64,000 bases of DNA, from NCBI GenBank assembly GCA_041821315.1, contig JBGUEO010000017.1:32515-96514 (forward strand), given 5' to 3'. This stretch comes from DIGJ01 sp041821315 (GTDB taxonomy: Bacteria; Bacillota; Clostridia; Lachnospirales; Lachnospiraceae). Both the position numbers and the translations under genes were made by a program. Numbering within the stretch: position 1 is the first letter of the stretch; each line of letters opens with the position of its first letter. Shown one piece after another: positions 38,422-47,858 of the stretch. The notes beneath the pieces are model-generated. The model was not told the origin of the DNA. It saw only the letters and a program-made list of their open reading frames with translations, and made no database searches.

Positions 38422-39522
38422 TCAATAGTTGGAATCCGCATTGTAATAACTATCCACATTCTCTTTTGTAACAGTAGCTGCAGTCAATGTGATTTTTTTC
38501 GGAATCGTTCCATCTAATTTAGTCAAAAAATCATCCCCATATTCACTAATTAAAGTTTGTTTAAGCCACTCATCATTTCCCGAAGCTTTTTCTAAAGTTT
38601 CATTCGCTGCAATGGCCTTTGCAACCCTAAGTGCTGTAGCTCCCATTGTTGGGGAGTATAAAAAGGTTGCTGTAACGATTGTATCATCATTTATCATGCC
38701 TTCAAACACACTTTTATTTCCACCGCACCCTGTACAAAACATTTCCTTTTCTCTACCAGCATTTTTTACTGCCGTGTCAATTCCTATCGATTGCTCATCA
38801 TCATGTGAATAAATCGCATCAATATGATCTTGTGCTTGCAAAATATCTTCCATAGCAACCATAGCCGGTTCTCTTGCAAAATCTCCCTGCCCTGTTGCAA
38901 CTACTTCAATATTTGGATAGTTTTCTTTAATCGTATCATAGAATCCTTTTGACCGTCTTGTTACGATTTCACACGGAACTCCAATGATTTCCACTACTTT
39001 TCCTACTCCGTTAAGCTTTTCTCCAATATAATTAGCTGCCGAAACACCTATTCCATAATTATCACCCTCAATAAATGTTGTGTATTTATCGCTCTCAATA
39101 CCTCTGTCTAAAATAACAACTTTTATTCCTTCATCATAAGCCTTTTCACAAATAGGTGTTACAGGTGCCGAATCTAAAGGCAAAACCAATAATACATCCA
39201 ACTCTTCTAGCATTAAATCTTCAATTGCCGAAACCTGAGCATTCGGATCATCTGACACAACGACTGTAACATCATATTTATCGCTATCTATTGCTGCTTC
39301 CGTTTGCACATTTTCTACAATAGCACCAACAAACTGATTCGCTGGAGATGGTAGTGAAACACCTATTTTCAATTTTTCCCCTGTCGATTCTTCTTTTACC
39401 GTTTCTTTTGTTTGGCTCTGTGCGTTTTTCTCTGTTTCTGCATTTCCTCCACAAGCTGTAAGTGAAAAAATCACCATCACTGCTAATACAACTGATATAA
39501 TTCGTTTCATATTCCTTTTCAT
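38422..39522 (-). CDS. Sugar ABC importer substrate-binding lipoprotein (RbsB-like)
   Basis: 366 residues. A lipoprotein signal ends in FSLTAC (Cys24), followed by an acidic linker and a periplasmic-binding-protein type 1 domain (about 52-350) with KIGVSLPSPANQFVGAIV and later LPLDSAPVTPICEKA. It captures the sugar outside the membrane and delivers it to the permease at 39565-40521. Family members bind ribose, galactose, xylose, inositol or autoinducer-2, so the ligand is open. It is last in the importer unit; the deoC promoter lies just downstream. Confidence 0.9.
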   Translation of the reverse strand: MKRNMKRIISVVLAVMVIFSLTACGGNAETEKNAQSQTKETVKEESTGEKLKIGVSLPSPANQFVGAIVENVQTEAAIDSDKYDVTVVVSDDPNAQVSAIEDLMLEELDVLLVLPLDSAPVTPICEKAYDEGIKVVILDRGIESDKYTTFIEGDNYGIGVSAANYIGEKLNGVGKVVEIIGVPCEIVTRRSKGFYDTIKENYPNIEVVATGQGDFAREPAMVAMEDILQAQDHIDAIYSHDDEQSIGIDTAVKNAGREKEMFCTGCGGNKSVFEGMINDDTIVTATFLYSPTMGATALRVAKAIAANETLEKASGNDEWLKQTLISEYGDDFLTKLDGTIPKKITLTAATVTKENVDSYYNADSNY

Positions 39523-39564
39523 ATTCCTTCTCCTTTTTTTCCTTCATTTATTTGCTTTGCAAAA

Positions 39565-40521
39565 TTATTTTTTTTGCAGTAATACGGCAATCAAAATGAT
39601 TACACCTTTCACTGCCCCTGTTAGATATGGGGAAATACCAACAATATTCATAATGTTACTAATAACCCCAAGTATTAATACACCAATTACTGTTCCGACT
39701 ACACTGCCTTTTCCACCATCCAAGGAAGTTCCTCCGATAATAACAGCTGTAATCGCATCCAATTCATACAAATTACCTGATGATGAGCTTGACACTGAAA
39801 CTAATCGTGCAGATTCAATAAGTGCCGCTATCCCAATCGTAAAGCCCATGATAACATATGTAGCAATCTTCACTTTGTCCACATTAATTCCTGAATATTG
39901 GGCACTTTTTTCATTCCCACCAACCGCATATACGTATGAACCATATTTCGTTTCTTTTAATACAAAATGGGCAATTACTGCAATTACGGCAAAAATAACT
40001 ACTGGGACAGGAACTATTCCTATTCTTCCATTCCCAATATTAGAAAAAGTATCATCTCTTTTCCCAATAATTGTTGAGCCGTTTGCCAAGTGAATAATAA
40101 GCGATCTTGCAATTGTGCTTACTGCTAACGTGACAATAAATGGTGCCAGTTTCGCTTTCGTAACAAATAATCCATTGACCAATCCAATCGCCATTGTCAC
40201 GAAACAACCTGCAATAATAGCTACTATCAAATTTGTACCTCTAGATTGTAAAAATACAAGAACCCCACCACCAATTGCTAGAACACTTCCTGCTGATAAA
40301 TCAATACCACCTCCAATAATGACAAATGCCATTCCAATTGAAATCAATCCGATAATGGAACACTGTCTTAATATATTCATAATATTATTCAATTGCATAA
40401 ATTTTGGACTTGCAATAGAAGCTACAATTACTAATATCATCAATGCAAATAGTGAACTATAATCTTGCCATACCATTTTTATTGTATTTGTAAATTTATT
40501 TGACTTTACCTGTTTGCTCAT
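39565..40521 (-). CDS. Sugar ABC importer permease (RbsC-like)
   Basis: A 318-residue hydrophobic protein with eight to ten membrane segments, resembling the ribose/xylose-type permease family (BPD_transp_2). Marks are VIIGGGIDLSAGSVLAIGGG (about 60-80) and the late GGTSLDGGKGSVVGTVIG. The start is the ATG at 40521, behind AAAGGAGATACA; an earlier ATG at 40539 overlaps that site. It sits directly between the ATPase and binding-protein genes. Confidence 0.92.
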   Translation of the reverse strand: MSKQVKSNKFTNTIKMVWQDYSSLFALMILVIVASIASPKFMQLNNIMNILRQCSIIGLISIGMAFVIIGGGIDLSAGSVLAIGGGVLVFLQSRGTNLIVAIIAGCFVTMAIGLVNGLFVTKAKLAPFIVTLAVSTIARSLIIHLANGSTIIGKRDDTFSNIGNGRIGIVPVPVVIFAVIAVIAHFVLKETKYGSYVYAVGGNEKSAQYSGINVDKVKIATYVIMGFTIGIAALIESARLVSVSSSSSGNLYELDAITAVIIGGTSLDGGKGSVVGTVIGVLILGVISNIMNIVGISPYLTGAVKGVIILIAVLLQKK

Positions 40522-40539
40522 TGTATCTCCTTTATTCAT

Positions 40540-42015
40540 CTAAGCTTTTTTAATATTTGTTGCATAAAGCATTACTGTTCCTTCGTTCATCTCTGAGGAA
40601 TCAAGTTCTCCTGTAATAACTCCTTCATGCATAATAATTACTCTTTGAGAAACGCTAAGCACTTCCGTTAAATCTGAAGAAATTATCAATATTGAAATTC
40701 CATTAGCCGCAAGTTCATTTATTACATCATAGATTTCCTTTCTAGCACCAATATCTACCCCTCGGGTTGGTTCATCCAAAATCAAGATGTCAGGATTAAC
40801 CGCCATCCACTTACCCAAAACAATTTTTTGCTGATTTCCACCACTAAGATTTTTAATTTTCTGTGATGTTCCATTACATTTCACACTGAATTTCTTAATA
40901 ATATCGTCTGTAATAAGCTTATCTTTCTTTTTATCAATCCTATGACCTTTTGTAATGAGCCTAGCAACAACATTGCTGTTTTCATTAATACTTCTTTCAA
41001 GTAATAATCCATTTCCTTTACGATCTTCGGTTGCAAAGGCAATCTTTGCATGAATCGCATTGATCGGGCAATGGATATTTACATCTACCCCATTAATTTT
41101 AAATGTTCCACTTTCTTTTTTTCTAATTCCAAAAATCGTTTCCGCAACTTCAGTTCTTCCTGCACCCACTAAGCCAAACATCCCAAGGATTTCTCCTTTT
41201 CTTAAGCTAAAGCTTACATTCTTTAAAAACTTATCTGTAAGATGTTCCACTTCCAATACTTTTTCTCCAGAACCTTTGTAAGGATTATTTTCAACTTTTT
41301 CTACTTTCCTACCTACCATGAGTTCTGCAATTTCATTTTCACTTGTTTCTTCAATTTTCTTTGTCTTAATAAAATTACCATCCCTTAAGATTGTAACCCT
41401 ATCACATATTTCCATGATTTCTTTTAATCTGTGTGAAATATATACAATAGCCACTCCTCTTTGTTTCAACTTTCGTATTAATTCAAACAGCATCTTTGTT
41501 TCCTTAATCGTAAGAACCGCCGTTGGTTCATCCATAATAATCAAATCCGAATTATAAGAAATTGCCTTTGCAATTTCCACAATCTGTTTTTTTGCAATTC
41601 CTAGATTTTTAATTTTCTTCGATGGATCGATTGGTTCCAATTCACACAGCACTTCTTTCGCATCAAGTTCCATTTTTTTAAAGTTAATACGTCCATGTTT
41701 TATCGGCTCTCTACAAAGAAAAATATTTTGTGCTACTGTCATCTCATCCTGCAAATTTAGTTCTTGATGAATCATTGCTATTCCCAATTTTTGTGCCTCA
41801 ATCGGTGAATTATGCTCAATTTCCTTGTCTTTGAAAATGATTTTTCCTTGATAACTATGTATCCCCGCCAATATCTTCATAAGTGTTGATTTTCCCGCAC
41901 CATTTTCTCCGCAAATAGCTATACATTCCCCTTTTTTTACTTCAAAATTCACATCATGAAGAACTTCCACAGCATTAAAACTTTTATATATATTCTTCAT
42001 TTGTAAAATATTCAT
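40540..42015 (-). CDS. Sugar ABC importer ATPase with two nucleotide-binding domains (RbsA-like)
   Basis: 491 residues with two ABC cassettes in tandem. The first has Walker A GENGAGKSTLM and Walker B LIIMDEPTAVL. The second has the degenerate Walker A GLVGAGRTEVAE and the signature LSGGNQQKIVLG followed by LILDEPTRGVDIGARKEIYD, as usual for RbsA/XylG/MglA proteins. It drives uptake through the permease next to it. It is first in its unit, behind the promoter at 42068-42096. Confidence 0.93.
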   Translation of the reverse strand: MNILQMKNIYKSFNAVEVLHDVNFEVKKGECIAICGENGAGKSTLMKILAGIHSYQGKIIFKDKEIEHNSPIEAQKLGIAMIHQELNLQDEMTVAQNIFLCREPIKHGRINFKKMELDAKEVLCELEPIDPSKKIKNLGIAKKQIVEIAKAISYNSDLIIMDEPTAVLTIKETKMLFELIRKLKQRGVAIVYISHRLKEIMEICDRVTILRDGNFIKTKKIEETSENEIAELMVGRKVEKVENNPYKGSGEKVLEVEHLTDKFLKNVSFSLRKGEILGMFGLVGAGRTEVAETIFGIRKKESGTFKINGVDVNIHCPINAIHAKIAFATEDRKGNGLLLERSINENSNVVARLITKGHRIDKKKDKLITDDIIKKFSVKCNGTSQKIKNLSGGNQQKIVLGKWMAVNPDILILDEPTRGVDIGARKEIYDVINELAANGISILIISSDLTEVLSVSQRVIIMHEGVITGELDSSEMNEGTVMLYATNIKKA

Positions 42016-42067
42016 TAATTATGCCTCTCTTTTCATTTATTTTTGTTTATTTTTGTTTGTTGCGTTA

Positions 42068-42096
42068 ATTGTAATTCCAATCCTTAGCAATGTCAA
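42068..42096 (-). promoter_or_regulatory. Near-consensus promoter of the importer operon
   Basis: TTGACA, a 17-base spacer, then TACAAT on the minus strand. Between the promoter and the ATG at 42015 lie repeats AACAAACAAAAATAAACAAA (about 42040-42060), likely regulator contacts. Confidence 0.8.
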
Positions 42097-42110
42097 TTGT
42101 TTTTTTCATA

Positions 42111-42131
42111 TATTTTCACTTGTTTTCATTT
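42111..42131 (-). promoter_or_regulatory. Candidate DeoR-family operator upstream of the importer
   Basis: AAAATGAAAACAAGTGAAAATA lies 15 bases upstream of -35. It matches the element at 38383-38403 at all but one or two positions, in the same orientation and the same spacing, which is the main evidence that both promoters are co-regulated. Confidence 0.65.
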
Positions 42132-42256
42132 TTATGCGTTTTGTACAAATAATTCCAATAAAAATTGTAAATTTTTTTGTTTTTTAGGGCAAATACTCAG
42201 CAAGTATATAACTAAAGCTTTGTTTTTGAAATTGAATTGGGAAGGTTGACCTATAT

Positions 42257-42314
42257 AAAAATAGATGAAAAACTATTGGCTGTTCTAGCAGCAGTTAGTT
42301 TTTCATCTATTTTA
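42257..42314 (-). terminator. Long-stem terminator of the cobalamin operon
   Basis: AAAATAGATGAAAAACTA and TAGTTTTTCATCTATTTT form an uninterrupted stem around a loop containing TGGCTGTTCTAGCAGCAG. A T-rich flank follows on the minus strand. It stands 80 bases after the cbiH stop. The remaining bases of the 42016-42394 gap hold the importer promoter region. Confidence 0.8.
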
Positions 42315-42394
42315 AAATATAATCATTATAAAATTTAATTATTTTATCACTTTGCTTGATATTTAGTTCCTTTTTATGAACGTTGCACATTTAT

Positions 42395-43129
42395 TTAATA
42401 TTCAAACTGATACCCTCTCGGAGTAACCATTTTTCCATTGAGAACTTTTGTCTGAGAATTACCAATAAATACTGTAGTAAACATATTCACCTGCATATCT
42501 CTTAGTTCCTGCAATGTCATGATTCGCACATTCTCACCATCTCTTGCAATGTTCTCTACTACCCCGCAGATTGTATCTTTTTTACATTCTTTTAACAGAA
42601 TGTCGCAGGCTTTTTGTAGATAATCATATCGTTTTTTACTGGAAGGATTATATAGACACACCACAAAATCTGCTTTAGCCGCTGCTTTTAATCTCTGTTC
42701 AATCTTTTCAAGCGGTGTTAGTAAATCGCTTAAACTAATCACGCAAAAATCATGAATCAATGGCGCACCAAGCACCGCAGCTCCACCAAGTGCCGCGCTC
42801 ACTCCAGGAACTATTTCAAGTTTTACCTCAGGATAATCTACACCAACTTCATGCATCAGACCCGCCATACCGTAAACACCTGAATCTCCGCTACAGATTA
42901 CGGAAACAGTCTTGCCTTTTTCTGCTTCCTCAAATGCCATCTTACACCTCTTCACTTCCTGTGTCATCGGTGTTGTTAAAAAAAGTTTTTCGGGAAAATT
43001 TTCTTTTACCAGGTCTATATAAACCGTATAGCCTACGATAACATCACTTTTTTTTAAGGATTCTACTGCTTTGATTGTCATCTGCTCATAGGATCCAGGT
43101 CCAATTCCGACTACAAAAATTTTACTCAT
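42395..43129 (-). CDS. cbiH: Precorrin-3B C17-methyltransferase (cobalt form)
   Basis: A 244-residue tetrapyrrole methylase. The N-terminal motif IFVVGIGPGSYEQMTIKA, then CSGDSGVYGMAGLM and EIVPGVSAALGGAAVLGAPL, are the SAM-binding marks of CobJ/CbiH. It methylates C17 and helps contract the ring, the defining step of corrin formation. It is the last gene of the operon, nine bases after the cysteine-rich gene. Confidence 0.92.
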   Translation of the reverse strand: MSKIFVVGIGPGSYEQMTIKAVESLKKSDVIVGYTVYIDLVKENFPEKLFLTTPMTQEVKRCKMAFEEAEKGKTVSVICSGDSGVYGMAGLMHEVGVDYPEVKLEIVPGVSAALGGAAVLGAPLIHDFCVISLSDLLTPLEKIEQRLKAAAKADFVVCLYNPSSKKRYDYLQKACDILLKECKKDTICGVVENIARDGENVRIMTLQELRDMQVNMFTTVFIGNSQTKVLNGKMVTPRGYQFEY

Positions 43130-43139
43130 TTTCTATCCC

Positions 43140-43394
43140 TCATTTTCCATACCACATTTTTTCTTTCAATTTTTCCATCACTAAGTCATAGTTCTCTTCC
43201 TTATGGGGAAAATTACAGTCTGTGCACACCTTGATTTGCTTTCCATTCTTCTCCATGTATTTCGGATTTCCCAGGCAGTCTGTCATATTGTACATAGGAC
43301 AGTAACAAAACAGACAATTGCTCCCATTCTCAAGTCCCTTGTGGCATGGATAATAAATACATTCCTTATTTTCAAAATATCGATATGAATTCAT
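43140..43394 (-). CDS. Cysteine-rich small-domain protein of cobalamin operons
   Basis: 84 residues with nine cysteines in CIYYPCHKG, CLFCYCP, DCLG and VCTDCNFPH. It matches the Cysteine-rich small domain family (PF04071), which recurs in anaerobic cobalamin gene clusters. The cysteine spacing suggests an iron-sulfur or zinc site; no biochemical role is established that I know of. It is between cbiA and cbiH with gaps of about ten bases. The ATG is behind AGGTGAG. Confidence 0.85.
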   Translation of the reverse strand: MNSYRYFENKECIYYPCHKGLENGSNCLFCYCPMYNMTDCLGNPKYMEKNGKQIKVCTDCNFPHKEENYDLVMEKLKEKMWYGK

Positions 43395-43404
43395 AAAATC
43401 TCAC

Positions 43405-44769
43405 CTATCCTTTATACTTTCTCACACTTTTTGCAAAACGCTTTACAAACTCTTTATTTGAATCGTAATACAGATGTGGAAATCCCCACCAGTAATTCAC
43501 TCCAGCCTGCACACAAGAAAAGCTTCGGTTTGAAATTGGTTTCACTGCTATGCAGTCTGTGCCATTATCATCACTATCAAAATAATGAAATTCATGTGCC
43601 TTTATTTTACTTTGGCACTTTAGGAAAGACTCTTTATTTACAGTCAGTGTACTATAGCCAAATCGAACCAATTTCCCTGCATATGTACATTTACCCGGTA
43701 TTACTCCAACCATGGAATACGTTTTATCATCCTGCGTTACCAAATTTTCATGAAGATACATAAATCCACCACATTCTGCAATCGATGGCATTCCTTTCTC
43801 AATTGCTTCTTTTATGACAGCTCTCATCTTATGATTCTTTGACAATTCCTTTGCATAGAGTTCTGGATAGCCACCACCTAAAAGAATTCCTTGTATACCA
43901 TCTGGAAGCTTCTCATCATGTATTGGTGAAAATGGAATACATTCCACCCCCATTTCTTGTAAACGCTTACTATTGTCTTCATAATAGAAGCAGAATGCCT
44001 CATCCCTTGCTATGCCTATGTTCACCTTATTCTCTGCTTTGATATTGGAAGGTTTTTCCTGCTCCACTTTAATTGGTTTTGCACCACTTGCAATAGCAAA
44101 CAACGTTTCAAAATCAATCGTATGATCCAATACGTTAGCAGCCTGATTCAATTGTTCCTTAAGGTCTTCTATTTCCTGTGGTAGTAATAACCCCAAATGT
44201 CTGCTTTCGATATGAATGTCCTTCATCATTGGAACATAACCGACTACATTAATTTTTAACTCTTTCTCAATTTCTTTTTTGACTAGCTGAAACATCATTC
44301 CGCTCATTTTATTTAAGATGACACCTTTGATCAAATGTTCCTTATCATACTTTAAAAATCCACTAATCAAAGGAATCACAGAGCGTGCCATCCCTCTAGT
44401 ATCAATAACCAAGATAATTGGTGTTTGGGAAACTCTTGCAAGATCATAAGAGGATGCTTTATCACTGATTCCTGCTAATCCATCATATAATCCCATAACA
44501 CCTTCTAATACTGCAATATCACAATCTTTCATTCCTTCTAAAAGAAGCTGCCTTGTCCTCTTTTTCCCAGTAAAAAACGTATCAAGATTTTTTGAGTGAA
44601 TTCCAAGTACTGCTTGATGGAACATAGGATCAATGTAATCTGGACCACATTTAAAGGATACCGGCTTCATTTTTTTAAACAGCAGATTTTGAAGCAATGC
44701 ACACGTAATAAGTGTTTTTCCACTGCCACTTTTGGGTGCGGCCAGCATAATTCTTGGATTATTGCTCAT
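43405..44769 (-). CDS. cbiA: Cobyrinate a,c-diamide synthase
   Basis: 454 residues. The N-terminal ATP-dependent amidoligase domain begins MLAAPKSGSGKTLITCALL, and the C-terminal class-I glutaminase-like domain has GILLGGGYPELYAKEL and the nucleophile cysteine in IAECGGFMYLHE (about 332). It amidates the a and c acetate side chains of cobyrinate using glutamine and ATP. It overlaps the upstream fusion gene by 11 bases. Confidence 0.94.
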   Translation of the reverse strand: MSNNPRIMLAAPKSGSGKTLITCALLQNLLFKKMKPVSFKCGPDYIDPMFHQAVLGIHSKNLDTFFTGKKRTRQLLLEGMKDCDIAVLEGVMGLYDGLAGISDKASSYDLARVSQTPIILVIDTRGMARSVIPLISGFLKYDKEHLIKGVILNKMSGMMFQLVKKEIEKELKINVVGYVPMMKDIHIESRHLGLLLPQEIEDLKEQLNQAANVLDHTIDFETLFAIASGAKPIKVEQEKPSNIKAENKVNIGIARDEAFCFYYEDNSKRLQEMGVECIPFSPIHDEKLPDGIQGILLGGGYPELYAKELSKNHKMRAVIKEAIEKGMPSIAECGGFMYLHENLVTQDDKTYSMVGVIPGKCTYAGKLVRFGYSTLTVNKESFLKCQSKIKAHEFHYFDSDDNGTDCIAVKPISNRSFSCVQAGVNYWWGFPHLYYDSNKEFVKRFAKSVRKYKG

Positions 44770-46798
44770 CAGTTTCCATCGCTCCTATCATTGTAAAAGA
44801 AAAGATTGTAACCGGATTTTCTGCCTGCATCATATGATATGCTCCTATCGCTTTTCCATGACTGACCTGCATCTGCGTAATTGAAAGATCTTGTACTTCC
44901 ATACTAGAAATCAAATTTGAAATCTCGCAAAGTGTCTCTACCGTCACCGTGTTGATTACAACGCGTGTCGAATGAGTCTTCTCTTTTAAAATCTCTACGA
45001 TTTCTTTTAGTTTTCCACTGCTTCCACCAATAAAGACATGCGTTGGTGACGGAAGATTTAAAAGGACGTTTGGTGCATCGCCCTCTACATACGTTACATT
45101 ATTTAAATCAAACTTATCACAGTTTTTCTTTGTGAGTTCCATAGCTTCCGGCTTTTTCTCAATGGCATAGACATGGATTTTATCCGATAATTCTGCACAT
45201 TCTATCGTAACCGAACCAGTACCACTTCCAATATCATAGACAACTGCATTCTTTGTTAACTGCAATTTGCTAATGGCTACCGCCCTTATTTCCGACTTTG
45301 TCAACGGAACTCTATCACGGATAAATAAATAATCTGCTAATCCATAAGTCAACACTTCTGTCGCCATTGGATTGTAAAAGTAGCAGGTGTATAAACCCTG
45401 TGACAATGTTTCTGGTATGTTTGCAGGGTAAAACGTATATATTTTTTCATCACGATAAGAAAGTGAAAATCCCAGGAAAATCTGAACCTGTTCCATATCC
45501 TTTTGTATCAATTTCTCACAAATTGATTGTATATCAACGATTCCAGACACCAGCAAAAAGGTCTTTCGGTTCTTTTTTATTGCGCCAATAACATTTGCAT
45601 TTTTTCCATGCATACTTATTATTTTTGCATCCTGCCAGTTAATATGTAATTTTGCCGCCAGATAAGAAATCGAAGAAATCCCCGGTAGTATTAAAACCTT
45701 CACCTTCCAATGATTTGCACGTACTTCTTTTTCAATTGCTTCATTCAATTTTTCCATACCACTATAAAATCCTGTATCACCTGAGAAAAGAACAACAGCA
45801 TTCTGATAATTGCTATGTTCTTTTAAATATGGAATGATATCTTTTGCAAGGTAAAACGGTACTTTTACGATTTCCTGTTTTACGGAAGCCAAAATTCGTT
45901 CTGCACCAAATACTACATCTGCACTTTTAACTATAGAAATCACTTCACCAGTCCAGGTACCTACTGCTCCCATACCGGTACCGACCAGGTAAATATTTTG
46001 CTGCCCACTTTTTTCACTCAGCGTTATTTCTCCTCCCATGTTCTTTTGCAAAATATTACAAATCTCATCAAAGGAATAACCTTGCTCTTTCGGACGTCCA
46101 ATCATACAGATATGAACGCCACATTTTTTAGCTGCCATTACTTTTTCCAGCTGACCACCGACATGACCGCTTTCCTTTGTGACCATGATTTTAATTCCAT
46201 ATTCCTCCATAATGACTTCATTCATTGCCTGAGAAAAGGGACCTTGCATTGCTATGATCTGTTTGCCTGCAATTTTATTCTCCTGACATATCTTAATGCT
46301 ATCTGCTCCTGGCAGTACTCTCACAACCAGCCTTCTTCGCAGCTCTTCATCTGCCGCATAAAGAGGTAATTCTTTACTTCCGCTCGTCAGCAAAATTTTC
46401 CCTGACGTCTTTTCAAGATACTTGATACAGGCAAACTGATTTTCAAACCAAACAATATTCTGTTCTTTCTCCATTTGCTCTTTATTACGTAATAAACGAT
46501 AGTAAGGAACATTTGCCAAAGTAGATGCCTCTTTAATATTTTGGGAAACCTCCACTGCAAAAATATGAGTTGCATCAATTACTATGGAATAATTCCCCTG
46601 CTTTAGCAAACGTTCCATAGCTGCTGTATCAAGCCTGCCCTTTCGTATCTTTAAGCCAGTAACTTCCCCATCTGTATCTTTTAAAACTTCTTCTCCATAT
46701 TCGGTTGCTACTGAGATGGTACATGTCCCACCATTTTCACAAATTGTTTCAGCAAGTATTCTTCCTTCCGTCGTTCCTCCAAAAATTAATATTTCACT
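44759..46798 (-). CDS. cbiJET: CbiJ-CbiE-CbiT triple fusion
   Basis: About 679 residues in three parts. CbiJ (about 1-250), cobalt-precorrin-6A reductase, starts ILIFGGTTEGRILAET and has ILLTSGSKELPLY. CbiE (about 265-480), C5-methyltransferase, begins IYLVGTGMGAVGTWTGEV and has VVLFSGDTGFYSGMEKL. CbiT (about 485-679), decarboxylating C15-methyltransferase, has the SAM motif VVYDIGSGTGSVTIECAEL and the later HVFIGGSSG. One polypeptide would thus carry out reduction, two methylations and decarboxylation. CbiE-CbiT fusions (CobL) are common; adding CbiJ is rarer but known in clostridia. The start at 46798 overlaps the cbiG stop; 46807 is an alternative. Confidence 0.9.
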   Translation of the reverse strand, partial: SEILIFGGTTEGRILAETICENGGTCTISVATEYGEEVLKDTDGEVTGLKIRKGRLDTAAMERLLKQGNYSIVIDATHIFAVEVSQNIKEASTLANVPYYRLLRNKEQMEKEQNIVWFENQFACIKYLEKTSGKILLTSGSKELPLYAADEELRRRLVVRVLPGADSIKICQENKIAGKQIIAMQGPFSQAMNEVIMEEYGIKIMVTKESGHVGGQLEKVMAAKKCGVHICMIGRPKEQGYSFDEICNILQKNMGGEITLSEKSGQQNIYLVGTGMGAVGTWTGEVISIVKSADVVFGAERILASVKQEIVKVPFYLAKDIIPYLKEHSNYQNAVVLFSGDTGFYSGMEKLNEAIEKEVRANHWKVKVLILPGISSISYLAAKLHINWQDAKIISMHGKNANVIGAIKKNRKTFLLVSGIVDIQSICEKLIQKDMEQVQIFLGFSLSYRDEKIYTFYPANIPETLSQGLYTCYFYNPMATEVLTYGLADYLFIRDRVPLTKSEIRAVAISKLQLTKNAVVYDIGSGTGSVTIECAELSDKIHVYAIEKKPEAMELTKKNCDKFDLNNVTYVEGDAPNVLLNLPSPTHVFIGGSSGKLKEIVEILKEKTHSTRVVINTVTVETLCEISNLISSMEVQDLSITQMQVSHGKAIGAYHMMQAENPVTIFSFTMIGAMETDEQ

Positions 46799-47837
46799 CA
46801 TCTGCATTAACTCTCCATTTTTTTTCAGCAATTGCTATGGTAACTCCGTCCTTTGCAAATTTATCCGCTACTAAATGCCCCCCCTCTGCACATGCCGCCA
46901 TTGCAGAACGAGCACATACATTTTCAACTCCCACCTGACTTTTCACAAAATCAGAGCCACAAAATTCTCCTGCTACAGCCTGTAGTGTCCGTTTATCAAA
47001 GGTCACAAAAGGGACTTCATAATCTCTTGCAAGCAGGCATATCCCTTCCTCTGCTTTTTTAATATCAATAGAAGTAAAGCATACAATTGCAGATGCATCT
47101 ATCCTATTTTCTTTTAAGCATTCCATCATGACTACTTCGATTTCTTCTTTTGTCTTTCCCTTTTTGCAACCAATACCAATCACAAAGACTTTTGGAATCA
47201 ACTGTAATAAAGGCTGCAACGGCATCTGATAAGGTGAAATCATAATGTCCGCTTTTTCTTTATCTGTAATAACGATAGCAGAATCAAACCTTCCTTCTAT
47301 TTGTTTTTCAGCCCAGATAGAAACTCTATCTCCTGCCAGTATTTTAGAAGAGATTTTTGCAATTCCCTCCTTGGGTTCTATCACATATCCACGTTTCTTT
47401 GCAAATAGATCAACTGCAAATTTATGATTCAAGTCAGTCGATGTCGTAATGACTGCTCTTGCTCCCAGATCTTTTTCTAACAGCCTGGCTATTTCATTTG
47501 CGCCACCCACATGACCAGATAAAATGGGTATCACATAAGTCCCTAACTCATCCATTACAAGCACGGGTGAATCTGTCAGTTTATCTTTAAGATAAGGTGC
47601 AATTCCCCGAACTGCAATTCCTACTGCACCAATAAAAAGCAGACTATGTTTGTGACTAAATCCTTGTTCTATCCATTCAGCCATAGTAACACGATTCCTC
47701 TCTACCTCAGTCTGCGTTCTACTATGACTACATTTACTCATAATTTGAATATTATATTTCTCTGAAAGTTTTTGCTGTATCCTCGCAGCAAGGTTTTCTC
47801 CATTTTTAGTAAAACATATAACATCTAACTGCTTCAA
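46794..47837 (-). CDS. cbiG: Cobalt-precorrin-5A hydrolase
   Basis: 347 residues. The N-terminal part has LLFIGAVGIAVRGIAPYL and ILSGHVGGANEIARLLE (about 100-120); the C-terminal domain has VIGIGCKKGKTKEEIEVVM and later NVCARSAM. CbiG opens the delta-lactone and releases the two-carbon fragment as acetaldehyde, a step specific to the anaerobic route. The start is TTG at 47837, eight bases after AGG. It lies between cbiF and the cbiJET fusion. Confidence 0.92.
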   Translation of the reverse strand: MKQLDVICFTKNGENLAARIQQKLSEKYNIQIMSKCSHSRTQTEVERNRVTMAEWIEQGFSHKHSLLFIGAVGIAVRGIAPYLKDKLTDSPVLVMDELGTYVIPILSGHVGGANEIARLLEKDLGARAVITTSTDLNHKFAVDLFAKKRGYVIEPKEGIAKISSKILAGDRVSIWAEKQIEGRFDSAIVITDKEKADIMISPYQMPLQPLLQLIPKVFVIGIGCKKGKTKEEIEVVMMECLKENRIDASAIVCFTSIDIKKAEEGICLLARDYEVPFVTFDKRTLQAVAGEFCGSDFVKSQVGVENVCARSAMAACAEGGHLVADKFAKDGVTIAIAEKKWRVNADE

Positions 47838-47858
47838 AGGTTTTTCCTATCCTCTCTG

